DNA from: Sphingomonas donggukensis
GTDB lineage: Bacteria; Pseudomonadota; Alphaproteobacteria; Sphingomonadales; Sphingomonadaceae
DNA length: 64,000 nt
Direction: 5' to 3'
Assembly (NCBI RefSeq): GCF_023674425.1
Contig: NZ_CP098401.1
Location: forward strand, 930,001 to 994,000
The notes under the pieces were generated by a model. It saw nothing but the letters and a program-made list of their open reading frames with translations. It was not told the DNA's origin and did no database searches. A program made the position numbers and the translations under genes. Shown here one piece after another: positions 19,224 to 27,014 of the stretch. Positions within the stretch are counted from its first letter, which is position 1; each line of letters opens with the position of its first letter.

Positions 19224-20519
19224 ATGATCCTGCCGCTGTTGCTCGCCGCTGCGTCGCCGGTCGCGCCGCCCGCCTATGAAACCGCGATCCGGGCGGATTA
19301 CGCGAAGGATCTGGGTAAGCTGTGGGACTGGTTCCACCGTAACCCGGAGCTGTCGTTCAAGGAAACCGCCACCGCCGCCCGCATGGCGAAGGAATTGCGC
19401 GCGGCGGGGGCGACCGTGACCGAGCGGGTCGGCGGCACCGGGGTCGTCGCGGTCATGCGCAACGGCGCCGGGCCGACCGTGCTGCTGCGCGCCGACATGG
19501 ACGGTCTGCCGTTGAAGGAAGCATCGGGGTTGCCCAACATGTCGGTCGCGCGGCAGGTCGGCGTGGACGGCGTCGAGCAGCCGGTGATGCACGCCTGCGG
19601 CCACGACACCCACATCACCGCGATGGTCGCGACCGCGCGGCGGCTGGCGGCGATGAAGGACCGGTGGAAGGGCACGGTCGTGATGATCGTCCAGCCCGCC
19701 GAGGAGCGGGTCGGCGGCGCGGCGGCGATGCTGAAGGACGGGCTCTATACGCGCTTTCCGAAGCCCGACTATGCGCTCGCCTTCCACGTCAACGCGCAGC
19801 AGCCGACGGGAACGGTTTCGGCATCGGAGGGCATTCAATATTCGTCGTCGGACGCGGTCGATATCGTCGTGCCCGGTATCGGCGCGCACGGGGCGTCGCC
19901 GGACGCCGGCAAGGACCCCGTCTATATGGCGAGCCAGCTCGTCATCGCGCTGCAAGGCCTGATCTCCCGCGAGAAATCGCCGCTTGCGCCGGGCGTCATC
20001 ACGGTGGGGTCGTTCCATGCCGGGACGAAGCACAACATCATCTCGGATCGCGCCGCGTTGCAGGTGACGGTGCGCGCCAATGACGAAAAGACCCGCGCCG
20101 AACTGCTTGCCGGGATCAAGCGGGTCGCCGAGGGTGTGGGGCGGCTGAACGGGATGCCCGCCGACAAGCTGCCGGTCGTGACGGTGAGCGAAGGCACGCC
20201 GACGACGATCAACGACGCCGCGCTCGCCCGCCGGCTGAACGCGACGATGACGACGGTATTGGGCGCGCCGGCGGTGCTGCCGTTCGAGCAGAACGGGATG
20301 GGGGCGGAGGACTTCGCGTATCTGGTCCAGCCCGAGCTGAAGGTGCCGGGCTATTATTTCTCGGTCGGGGGCACGCCCAAGGCTGCGCTGGATGCGGCGG
20401 CGCGGGGCGGGCCGGCGGTGCCGACACATCACTCGCCGCTGTTCAAGATCGATCCGGAGGCGGCGGTGGTGACGGGGGCCACGGCGATGACCGCGGCGGT
20501 GCTGGATTTGCTGGGGTAG
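19224..20519 (+). CDS. Exported M20-family amidohydrolase
   Basis: 431 residues, M20D-type di-zinc amidohydrolase (N-acyl-amino-acid hydrolase/carboxypeptidase). A short signal-like N-terminus (MILPLLLAAASPVAPPA) suggests export. Metal and catalytic motifs: LRADMDGLP, HACGHDTH, QPAEERVGGA, a dimerisation lid with GIGAHGASPDAGKDP, and the C-terminal GAEDFAYL and HHSPLFKID. Coupled to the transporter upstream by a 3-base gap. Substrate could be N-acylated amino acids, hippurate-like amides or short peptides; the sequence does not decide. Confidence 0.88.
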   Translation: MILPLLLAAASPVAPPAYETAIRADYAKDLGKLWDWFHRNPELSFKETATAARMAKELRAAGATVTERVGGTGVVAVMRNGAGPTVLLRADMDGLPLKEASGLPNMSVARQVGVDGVEQPVMHACGHDTHITAMVATARRLAAMKDRWKGTVVMIVQPAEERVGGAAAMLKDGLYTRFPKPDYALAFHVNAQQPTGTVSASEGIQYSSSDAVDIVVPGIGAHGASPDAGKDPVYMASQLVIALQGLISREKSPLAPGVITVGSFHAGTKHNIISDRAALQVTVRANDEKTRAELLAGIKRVAEGVGRLNGMPADKLPVVTVSEGTPTTINDAALARRLNATMTTVLGAPAVLPFEQNGMGAEDFAYLVQPELKVPGYYFSVGGTPKAALDAAARGGPAVPTHHSPLFKIDPEAAVVTGATAMTAAVLDLLG

Positions 20520-20532
20520 GGGGGAACCAAAA

Positions 20533-20750
20533 CCTTCTCCGGAGGGAGAAGGATACTGGAGCTTGGCAGCTTGCTGCCTAGCGGAAGTTGGATGAGGGGA
20601 CGCGCTCTCGATAGGGTGATCCCCTCACCCAGCTACGACTAGGCAGCAAGCTGCCAAGTCTGCGCAACCAGTTTGGGGTGAACATCACCCCGTGATGTTC
20701 AGGCCATGCCGGGGGCATGGCCGACCCCAAACTCCCGATGGGAGAGGGGC
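20533..20750. repeat. Composite nested palindromic element
   Basis: Fills the gap between two convergent genes. It contains a small GA/CT palindrome at about 20533-20552, a perfect 20-base inverted pair (20562-20581 with 20639-20658) around an inner GATGAGGGGA / TCCCCTCA hairpin, and a separate three-way-junction module at 20670-20733. It ends with a CTCCCGATGGGAG hairpin. Nothing codes for protein here. It looks like several palindromic modules joined together, probably non-autonomous repeats, and should stop transcription from both sides. Confidence 0.8.
20670..20733. repeat. Perfect three-way-junction palindrome
   Basis: Outer arms AGTTTGGGGT (20670-20679) and ACCCCAAACT (20724-20733) pair perfectly. 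Between them are two perfect 9-bp hairpins with 3-base loops: GAACATCAC/GTGATGTTC (20680-20700) and GGCCATGCC/GGCATGGCC (20702-20722). As DNA or RNA this gives a clean cloverleaf-like fold. Confidence 0.85.
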
Positions 20751-20752
20751 TG

Positions 20753-21292
20753 TTACGCTAGCCTCAACAACGTCAGCATCGCTTTCCCGTACACGCGTTC
20801 CGCATCGACCGCGAAGCCCGCCACCTCGACCGCCTCGCCCTTCATCGTTTCTACGCTGACCCAGGTCGCCGGGCCGATCCAGCCGAGGCGGGCGAGCTTG
20901 TCGAGGGCGACGTTGCCGGCGCCGCTGGCATAGGGCGGGTCGAGCATCACCAGGTCGAGCGGCTTTTGCGCCGGGCCGAGCGCCAACACCGACGTCGCGC
21001 GCACATCCGCCCCCTTGGCGCCGAGCGTCGCGATATTGGCCTTGAGCGCGTCGATCGCGGGGCGATCCTGTTCGACGAACAGGCAGGTCGCGGCGCCGCG
21101 CGACAGCGCCTCCAGCCCCAGCGCGCCCGAGCCCGCGAACAGATCGGCGACCGCCAGCCCGTCGAAGCTGCCGAGGCGGCTGACCAGCATCGAGAACAGC
21201 GCCTCGCGCGTGCGGTCGGCGGTCGGGCGGGTGGCGTCGCCCGGCGGCGCGACGATGGCGCGACCGCGCCACTGACCGGCGATGATGCGCAT
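20753..21292 (-). CDS. rsmD: 16S rRNA (guanine966-N2)-methyltransferase
   Basis: SAM-dependent methyltransferase acting on G966 of 16S rRNA. About 179 residues. MRIIAGQWRGR at the start, TRPTADRTREALFSML, SAM motif I VADLFAGSGALGLEAL, acidic FVEQD, and catalytic LDPPYAS are all typical. I use ATG 21292, the canonical MRIIAG start; a GTG at 21307 overlapping the rluB stop (GTGA) would add five residues. Downstream of and coupled to the RluB-type gene, so the pair modifies rRNA. Confidence 0.94.
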   Translation of the reverse strand: MRIIAGQWRGRAIVAPPGDATRPTADRTREALFSMLVSRLGSFDGLAVADLFAGSGALGLEALSRGAATCLFVEQDRPAIDALKANIATLGAKGADVRATSVLALGPAQKPLDLVMLDPPYASGAGNVALDKLARLGWIGPATWVSVETMKGEAVEVAGFAVDAERVYGKAMLTLLRLA

Positions 21293-21303
21293 ACCCTGAC
21301 GCT

Positions 21304-22698
21304 TCACGAGCGCGGGCGCCTCGGCTTGCCGGGCTTCGCGCCGGGCTTCGGCCTGGCCTTCGCCCAGCCGGCGCCGCGCTTGGGCCGCGGGGTGGGTGTG
21401 GTGTCGGTGTCGGAGCGGGCCGTCACCGGGCCGGCGCGCGCGCGGCGGGGACGGGTAGTGATGTCCTCGCGCGCGTCGGCGTCCGGTCGCGGGGCGTGCG
21501 CCGAGCGGGGCGGGCGGGCGGCGACCGGGCGTTCGCCGCGTGGCGCTGTCGATGGGCGAGCCGCATAGGCGGCCTGGCTGTCGCGGGAGGGACGTGCCGG
21601 GCGTTCGGAGCGCTGGGCGCGGTCGGTGCGGCCAGAACGCCCCCCGGCATCGGCCGGCGGCGCGGCGCGGTCGCGGGGGGCGGGCGGACGCTCGGTCCAG
21701 GCAGTGCCGTCGGGCCGGGCGCGGCTCGGGCGCTGCGGGCGGGTATCGAGTTCCTCGCGCACCTCGCGCTTGCGCGGCACGGGCGGGCGGAGACGGCGCG
21801 TACCCTCGGGCTCGGTCGCCGGGCGGCGCGGCGCGGCGGGCACGTCGGGGTTCGGCGCGGGCACAGCGGAGCGGCGCGGCTTCGCGCCTACGCTGACCGC
21901 GATCGGGTTGGCGCGGGCATCGTCGGTCGCCTTGGCCTTGTTGCCCTTCAGTCTCGCGCGGAAGGCGTCGAGATCGTGGCTGCGGACTTCTCCGATCGCA
22001 CCGACCGGCATGTCGCCAAGGATGAATGGGCCGTAGCGGGTGCGGATGAGCCGGCTGACGCGAAGACCAAGGTGTTCCAGCACGCGGCGGACTTCGCGGT
22101 TCTTGCCCTCCGTCAACACCATCTCGATCCAGACGTTGGCGCCGGTGCGGCGTTCGAGGTTGGCGTCGATCGGGCCGTAGCGCACGCCCTCCACCTCGAC
22201 ACCGTCCATCAGATCCTCGAGCTGGGCCTGGGTGACCGCGCCATAGGCACGGGCGCGGTAGGCGCGCTCGACGCCGGTCGCGGGCAGTTCGAGCTGGCGC
22301 TTCAGTTCGCCGTCGGTGGTCATCAGCAACAGCCCCTCGGTCGCGAGATCGAGGCGCCCGACCGGCATCAGCCGCGGCAGGTCGGGGGGCAGGCGATCAT
22401 AGATGGTCGGGCGCCCGGCGGGGTCGTTGGCCGCGGTGAGAAGGCCCGAGGGCTTGTGGAACAGGAACAGCCGCGCCGCCTCCGCCGCGCGCACCGCGAC
22501 GCCATCGACGGTGACGCCCGTCAGCGACGTCAGGATCGTCGCCGGCGTGTCGAGCGTCACGCCGTTCAGCGCGACCCGCCCCTCGGCGATCATCCGTTCG
22601 ATCTCGCGCCGCGACGCTACGCCGGCGCGCGCCAGCAATTTGGCGATACGCTGCTGCTCGGGCGGGCGCGCGGGCTCTTTTGATCCGGTTCGGTGCAC
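21304..22698 (-). CDS. RsuA/RluB-type pseudouridine synthase with long basic tail
   Basis: Forms pseudouridine in rRNA (RluB/RsuA family; RluB acts on 23S U2605). 464 residues. An S4 RNA-binding domain spans about 15-75 (RIAKLLARAGVASRREIERMI), then the catalytic domain with GRLDLATEGLLL (catalytic Asp117), YRARAYG and EGKNREVRRVLEHLG. From about residue 250 to the end there are over 200 residues of low-complexity Arg/Pro/Ala sequence, strongly basic and surely disordered; the folded part alone is normal size. GTG 22698 (VHRTGSKEPARPPEQ) is the chosen start; further upstream codons only mirror the opposite-strand regulator gene. Precedes rsmD. Confidence 0.9.
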   Translation of the reverse strand: MHRTGSKEPARPPEQQRIAKLLARAGVASRREIERMIAEGRVALNGVTLDTPATILTSLTGVTVDGVAVRAAEAARLFLFHKPSGLLTAANDPAGRPTIYDRLPPDLPRLMPVGRLDLATEGLLLMTTDGELKRQLELPATGVERAYRARAYGAVTQAQLEDLMDGVEVEGVRYGPIDANLERRTGANVWIEMVLTEGKNREVRRVLEHLGLRVSRLIRTRYGPFILGDMPVGAIGEVRSHDLDAFRARLKGNKAKATDDARANPIAVSVGAKPRRSAVPAPNPDVPAAPRRPATEPEGTRRLRPPVPRKREVREELDTRPQRPSRARPDGTAWTERPPAPRDRAAPPADAGGRSGRTDRAQRSERPARPSRDSQAAYAARPSTAPRGERPVAARPPRSAHAPRPDADAREDITTRPRRARAGPVTARSDTDTTPTPRPKRGAGWAKARPKPGAKPGKPRRPRS

Positions 22699-22804
22699 GG
22701 ATGGCGCCTTAGACGACGCGCACCCACGTGACAAAAAAACTTTGCGTCCCGAAACGACTTGGCGCGTTACACTGGCGTCCCGCGTCCGGGACCGGGAGGG
22801 CATC

Positions 22805-23236
22805 ATGTTGTTCGGTAAGAAGGAGCGCCGCATCAGCCGCGTCCTCGTCGTCGAGGACGAGCCGCTGGTCGCGTTCGATACCGAACACTTCCTGGGCAGC
22901 GAAGGCTTCGAGATCGTCGGCACGTTCGACACCGTCGCCGACGCGCTGGTGACGATCGAAAGCGCCGAAGACATCCACTTGGTGCTGGTCGACGTCAACC
23001 TGTCGGACGGCAGCGGGGTCGAGGTAGCGCGCGCCGCGCATCTCCGCGGGATCAAGGTCGTGTTCGTGACCGGCCAATGCCCCGGTGAAGCGCAGTCGCT
23101 GGCGGCGGGCTGCCTTGGCAAGCCCTATCCGCAGCGCGACCTGCTCGCGGCGATTGCGGCGCTGGAGAAAGTGATGGACGGCAAGGTGCCCAAGCGCCTG
23201 CCGCCGAGCTTCACCTTGTTCCTGCAACCGGCCTGA
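22805..23236 (+). CDS. Single-domain CheY-like response regulator
   Basis: 143 residues: a receiver domain with a basic 11-residue lead ([11 protein letters not shown]). Acidic pair Glu17/Asp18, phosphoacceptor Asp63 in [12 protein letters not shown], Thr89 in VVFVTGQ, and Lys106 in LGKPY are all in place, so it should be phosphorylated. There is no output domain; it probably works by binding a partner or as a phosphorelay sink. ATG 22805 has a strong GGGAGG six bases upstream. No histidine kinase lies nearby. Its last 26 bases overlap the 3' end of the convergent Rieske gene. Confidence 0.9.
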   Translation: MLFGKKERRISRVLVVEDEPLVAFDTEHFLGSEGFEIVGTFDTVADALVTIESAEDIHLVLVDVNLSDGSGVEVARAAHLRGIKVVFVTGQCPGEAQSLAAGCLGKPYPQRDLLAAIAALEKVMDGKVPKRLPPSFTLFLQPA

Positions 23237-24374
23237 TCGCAGGCGGCGCAGGGGAGAGCATCGTTTCCACCGTGTCGTGGAAAGTGCGGATGCCGGCCTC
23301 CAGTCCGCCGAGCGTCACCCGGTTGATCGCGCCGGACGCCAGCCCCTGTTGCCCGAGCGCGGCGGCGCGGAAATCCTCGCTGGCGAACACGCCGCCGTCG
23401 AGCAGGTCCCAGCTGCGCTCCCAATGGTCGCGCGCCTTGTCGGTCGCGGGCGCCTGCGGGATCAGCATGAAATCGTCGACCAGCACGCGGCCCTCGGACT
23501 GCGGCATCAGGACCATCAGGTTGATGTAGTCCGGGCTGGCGATCAGGACCGTGCCGGGGAACATCTGATAGGTGAAGGTGATCGCGCGGCGCAGCACCGA
23601 CCAGTCGGTCGAGGCGAGCGCGGCGTCGTCCGCCGCGCGCCCGACCGCAGAACGCTGATGCACGCCGATGCTGTCGGCGGTCGACACGCCGTCCTTGAAG
23701 AACGGGCCGATCGTGCCCGCATGCAGGCGCGCGACGTGATAGCTTTCGAGGAAGGCGTCCATGACGAGCTTCCAGTTTGCGGCGACGTCATGGGTGCGGC
23801 GACGGAACAGGTAGTGCTCGGCGAGGTCGAACGCGGCGAAATCGCCGGCCAACGCCTGCGCTTCGGAGAAATCGGCGGCCTCGTCGAAGGCGAACCAGAT
23901 GAGTCCGCCCACTTCTCGCGACGGTAGCTCGCGCAAGCCATAGTCGGCCTTGTCGAGTCCGGGGAACACCTCCGCACGGGGCACGCCGACCAGGCGACCG
24001 TCGGTGGCATAGCTCCAGGCATGATACGGGCAGACGAGCCGCGGGGCCTTCACGCAGTCCTGCCCCTCGACCAGCCGGGTGCCGCGGTGGCGGCAGACGT
24101 TGAGGAACACGTGTGCTTTCCCATCGCTGTCGCGCGTGACGAGCAGCGGCTTGCCGAAGCCGTTATGCGGCACCGCCATGTTGCGGTCCGGCAGCAATGC
24201 CGATGGCGCGATGACCAGCGGCACGCGGTCGAAGATGCGCGCGCGTTCGGCGGCATGGCGCTCGGGCGAGGTGTAGGCCGACGCATCGACATGCGCGATC
24301 GCGTGGCGCTCGCCCTCGCCGCCTGCCGCCAGCCGCGCAGCGAGGGCGAGCTGGCCCTGCGTCGGTGCGTTCAT
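23211..24374 (-). CDS. Rieske-type aromatic-ring-hydroxylating oxygenase alpha subunit
   Basis: 387 residues. The N-terminal Rieske [2Fe-2S] domain has Cys94-x-His96 (CRHRGTRL) and Cys115-x2-His118 (CPYHAWSY). The catalytic domain has the mononuclear-iron site [11 protein letters not shown] with the bridging-acid region upstream. This is the terminal oxygenase type that dihydroxylates or demethylates aromatic or quaternary-amine substrates. No beta subunit, ferredoxin or reductase gene is near, so electron partners are elsewhere. ATG 24374 (MNAPTQGQ) has GAGAGGAAG just upstream. Substrate unknown. Confidence 0.9.
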   Translation of the reverse strand: MNAPTQGQLALAARLAAGGEGERHAIAHVDASAYTSPERHAAERARIFDRVPLVIAPSALLPDRNMAVPHNGFGKPLLVTRDSDGKAHVFLNVCRHRGTRLVEGQDCVKAPRLVCPYHAWSYATDGRLVGVPRAEVFPGLDKADYGLRELPSREVGGLIWFAFDEAADFSEAQALAGDFAAFDLAEHYLFRRRTHDVAANWKLVMDAFLESYHVARLHAGTIGPFFKDGVSTADSIGVHQRSAVGRAADDAALASTDWSVLRRAITFTYQMFPGTVLIASPDYINLMVLMPQSEGRVLVDDFMLIPQAPATDKARDHWERSWDLLDGGVFASEDFRAAALGQQGLASGAINRVTLGGLEAGIRTFHDTVETMLSPAPPAIRPVAGTR

Positions 24375-24430
24375 GCTTCCTCTCCCGTGCTTTTCCGCTA
24401 GTCTCGCGCGCCTGGGAGCGGGGAGCAAGT

Positions 24431-25774
24431 ATGACGAGCGTGACGGATTCGGGCGCGGCGAGCTGGTGGGACGGGGTGAAGCCGTATCTGGAGCCGGCAC
24501 CGCTGACCGCGCTGTTCCTGGGAATTTCGTCGGGCACGCCGTTCACCCTGCTCGCCGCAACGCTGACCAACCGGCTGGCCGAGGCGGGGATCGAGAAGAA
24601 ATCGGTGTCGGCGTTCGCGCTCGCACTGTTGATCTACAGCTTCAAATGGATCTGGGCGCCGCTGATCGATCGGTTGCGCGTGCCGCTGCTGTCGTCGGCG
24701 ATCGGCCAGCGGCGGTCGTGGCTGTGGGTCGCGGCGCTGCTGGCGTCCGGAGCGATCGTGGTGATGGGCGCCGCGGACCCGGCGCAGAGCCTGCAACCCG
24801 TGGTTGTCGGCGCGCTTTTGCTCGGCTTTGCCGGCGCGACGTTCGACATCGTCATCGACGCCTACCGGATCGAGACGCTGGAGCCGCGCCAGCTGGGTGT
24901 CGGATCGGGCATGTCGCAATATGGCTGGCGGCTGGGGGCGTTCTTCGCCGCCTCGATCGCGCTCGGCGTCGCCAATGTGTCGGGCTGGAGCTGGGGCTAT
25001 TACGCCTGCATCCCGCTGGTGTTCGCCGCGCCGATCGCGTCGATGTTCATGGGCGAGCCCGCGCGCCACAACGAGCCGGCACCGATCCGCGGCGTGGGTG
25101 CGTTGGCGGCGGCATTCTGGACCCCGCTTGCCGATTTCTTCAAGCGTGAAGGCGCGGTCATCGTGCTGCTGTTCGTGCTGGTTCACAAGATCGGCGACAC
25201 GCTTGCCAATCTGATGATCCGCGACCTGCTGGTGCAGCTGGGCTTCACCAAGCCCGAAATCCTGGCCGGCGACGTGTGGGTCGGCTTCATCGCGCTGCTG
25301 GTCGGGATCTTCGTCGGCGGGGTGATCTACGCCAAGATGGGCATGAAGCGCGCGGTCATGGTCGGGCTGGTGCTGATGGCAGTGTCTAACCTGAGTTTCG
25401 CGGGACTTGCAGCGGTCGGCCATTCGATGCCGATGCTGGCGTGGACCATCGGGTTCGAGAATTTCGCAAGCGGCGTCGGCGGGGTGTCGATCGTCGCGTA
25501 CCTGTCGGCACTGTGCAACCTGCGCTTCACCGCGACGCAGTTCGCCCTGCTCTCCGCCGCTGCCGCCATCGCCGGGCGGTTCCTGACCGGCACAACCGCG
25601 GGCGCGGTGATCGAGGCGGTTGGCTATGTCGACTTCTACCTCATCACCACTGCCCTCGCCGTGCCGGGGATCGTGATATACTGGCTGATGCTGCGATCCG
25701 GGCTGATCGACCGATCGATCGGGTCGGCGGGCGTCGAGGGCGAGGGGGACGCGCGGACGGAGAGCGCCGCTTGA
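24431..25774 (+). CDS. AmpG-like MFS transporter
   Basis: 447 residues, 12-14 predicted helices, of the AmpG/PAT branch of the major facilitator superfamily, which includes importers of GlcNAc-anhydro-muropeptides in peptidoglycan recycling and acetyl-CoA transporters. Family-like blocks: [55 protein letters not shown] and [15 protein letters not shown] 24431 has GGGAGCAAG upstream and gives a good N-terminus. The last codons overlap the start of a PLDc_N/TPR gene by 4 bases (TTGA). Muropeptides are the most likely cargo, not proven. Confidence 0.85.
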   Translation: MTSVTDSGAASWWDGVKPYLEPAPLTALFLGISSGTPFTLLAATLTNRLAEAGIEKKSVSAFALALLIYSFKWIWAPLIDRLRVPLLSSAIGQRRSWLWVAALLASGAIVVMGAADPAQSLQPVVVGALLLGFAGATFDIVIDAYRIETLEPRQLGVGSGMSQYGWRLGAFFAASIALGVANVSGWSWGYYACIPLVFAAPIASMFMGEPARHNEPAPIRGVGALAAAFWTPLADFFKREGAVIVLLFVLVHKIGDTLANLMIRDLLVQLGFTKPEILAGDVWVGFIALLVGIFVGGVIYAKMGMKRAVMVGLVLMAVSNLSFAGLAAVGHSMPMLAWTIGFENFASGVGGVSIVAYLSALCNLRFTATQFALLSAAAAIAGRFLTGTTAGAVIEAVGYVDFYLITTALAVPGIVIYWLMLRSGLIDRSIGSAGVEGEGDARTESAA

Positions 25775-26523
25775 TCGCCTATGCCGCGGTGATCGCGATG
25801 CAGATCGCCTGCATCGTCCATGTCATCCGCAATCGCCGCAACCAGCTGTGGATCATGGCGCTGTTCTTCCTGCCCGTCGCCAGCGCGATCGCGTATTTCG
25901 TGGTCGAAGTGCTGCCGGGCATGCAGGGCAACCGTCACGTCCGCACGGTGAAGGCGGCGGCGCTTGCGAAGATCGATCCGGAGCGCGAGTTGCGCGCGGC
26001 GCGCGATGCGCTCGACCTGTCCGATACCGTGGCCAACCGGGTGCGGGTCGCCGACGCGCTGGCCGATTTAGGGCGGCATGACGAGGCGGTGGCCGCCTAT
26101 CGCGAGGCGTTGTCGCGGACGACGATCGGCGACGCGGCGACCCGGGCGAAGCTCGCCCGCTCGCTGTTCGAGACGGGCGATGCGGCAGCGGCGCTGGCGA
26201 TGCTCGACGACCTTGCCCCGGTGACCGGGCAGAACGAGACCGATCGCCGCGCAATGCTGCGGGCACGCATCTTCGATCATCTTGGCCGCGAGGACGAGGC
26301 GCTGGAGATCTATGCCGATGTGGTCACGCGCTTGCCCGGGGAGGAAGCGCGCTGCCGCTATGCGGGCCTTTTGCTGGAGCAGGGATATGAAGGCCGCGCG
26401 CGCCGCGTGCTGGAGGAGGTCGAGGCGCGGATGAAGCGGCTCGACCGGCAGCAGCGCGCGGCAGAGGCCGACATGTACGCCTGGGCGACGCGCAAACTCG
26501 CGGAGTTGCGGGCGAACGATTAG
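25771..26523 (+). CDS. PLDc_N-like membrane protein with TPR domain
   Basis: 250 residues starting at a TTG that overlaps the transporter stop. The first about 55 residues resemble the PLDc_N membrane module: two helices with HVIRNRRNQLWIMALFFLPVASAIAYFVVEVLP between them. The rest is soluble, with three to four TPR-like helix pairs (about 80-250: ADALADLGRHDEAVAAYREAL, LEIYADVVTRLPGEEARCRYAGLLLEQGYEGRARRVLEE in pieces). No catalytic HKD motif is present, so it is not a phospholipase; more likely a membrane scaffold. Coupling to the AmpG-like gene suggests a shared role. Confidence 0.8.
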   Translation: MIAYAAVIAMQIACIVHVIRNRRNQLWIMALFFLPVASAIAYFVVEVLPGMQGNRHVRTVKAAALAKIDPERELRAARDALDLSDTVANRVRVADALADLGRHDEAVAAYREALSRTTIGDAATRAKLARSLFETGDAAAALAMLDDLAPVTGQNETDRRAMLRARIFDHLGREDEALEIYADVVTRLPGEEARCRYAGLLLEQGYEGRARRVLEEVEARMKRLDRQQRAAEADMYAWATRKLAELRAND

Positions 26524-26946
26524 CCGCCGATCGGCATGCCCTGGTCGGCGATGGCGATGGCGAGGGCCGTCGCGGTCGCGAGCGGGCCGCCGGCGTGGCG
26601 GACGCCAAGCATGTCGGCTAGCAACAGGTGGGCGGCGTGCTCGTTCGACAGGCTCCTGCCCAGCACGTCGATCAACGCCGCTTCACTGCCGGTCATGCGA
26701 CAGCAGCACCACGGCGCGATCCGGATCGGGCGGGTCGCGGCGGCGGACAATTCCATCATGAGCGTGCGCAGCAGGACCAGCGGGCGGCGGAAATCCTTGC
26801 CTAATGCGATGAGGAAGGCGTGGGCGGCGCTAGCGTCCTCAAGGCCGTGGGCGCCCATCTGGCGGCAGGCGAACAGCAGCGTCGTCGGGCTGCAACCGGG
26901 GCAGGACGGCGGCAAGTGTATCGGCGAGAGGGGCGCTGTCGGGCAT
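26520..26946 (-). CDS. Small sphingomonad protein with apparent frameshift
   Basis: The main frame (26520-26915) encodes MGAHGLEDASAAHAFLIALG, FRRPLVLLRTLMMEL, an unusual triple-Cys block IAPWCCCRMT, and LLLADMLGVRH. I recall this as a small family of unknown function in sphingomonads (possibly DUF6628, not checked). Its expected N-terminus lies in another frame: ATG 26946 begins MPDSAPLADTLAAVLPRLQP, then DD, and joins LLFACRQMGAHG only if one base is removed or two are added near 26885-26893. It is therefore frameshifted, mis-sequenced, or starts at an internal codon such as ATG 26915. A Fur-box-like site lies 41 bases upstream. Confidence 0.6.
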
Positions 26947-26973
26947 CCGGGGACTCCACTGGCTGGTCCGCAG

Positions 26974-27005
26974 AGTGTGCCACATCGCTATTGATAGTCA
27001 ATCGC
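26974..27005 (-). promoter_or_regulatory. Fur-box-like operator over a candidate promoter
   Basis: GCTATTGATAGTCAATCGC at 26987-27005 is a 19-base imperfect palindrome with perfect inner arms ATTGA/TCAAT and matches the Escherichia coli Fur consensus at 13 of 19 positions. On the minus strand it contains TTGACT, followed 16 bases on by CACACT as a weak -10. The gene starting at 26946 is the only one it can control at this distance; folC ends at 27015 and faces the other way relative to its own promoter. Confidence 0.5.
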
Positions 27006-27014
27006 AATAAAGAG

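Noticed and set aside
22699-23121. Upstream extension of the RluB-like frame
   Set aside because: It runs antisense through the response-regulator gene and is Ser/Thr/Arg-rich shadow sequence.
25771-26523. Phospholipase D
   Set aside because: Only the N-terminal membrane module is present; no HKD catalytic motif exists and the rest is TPR.
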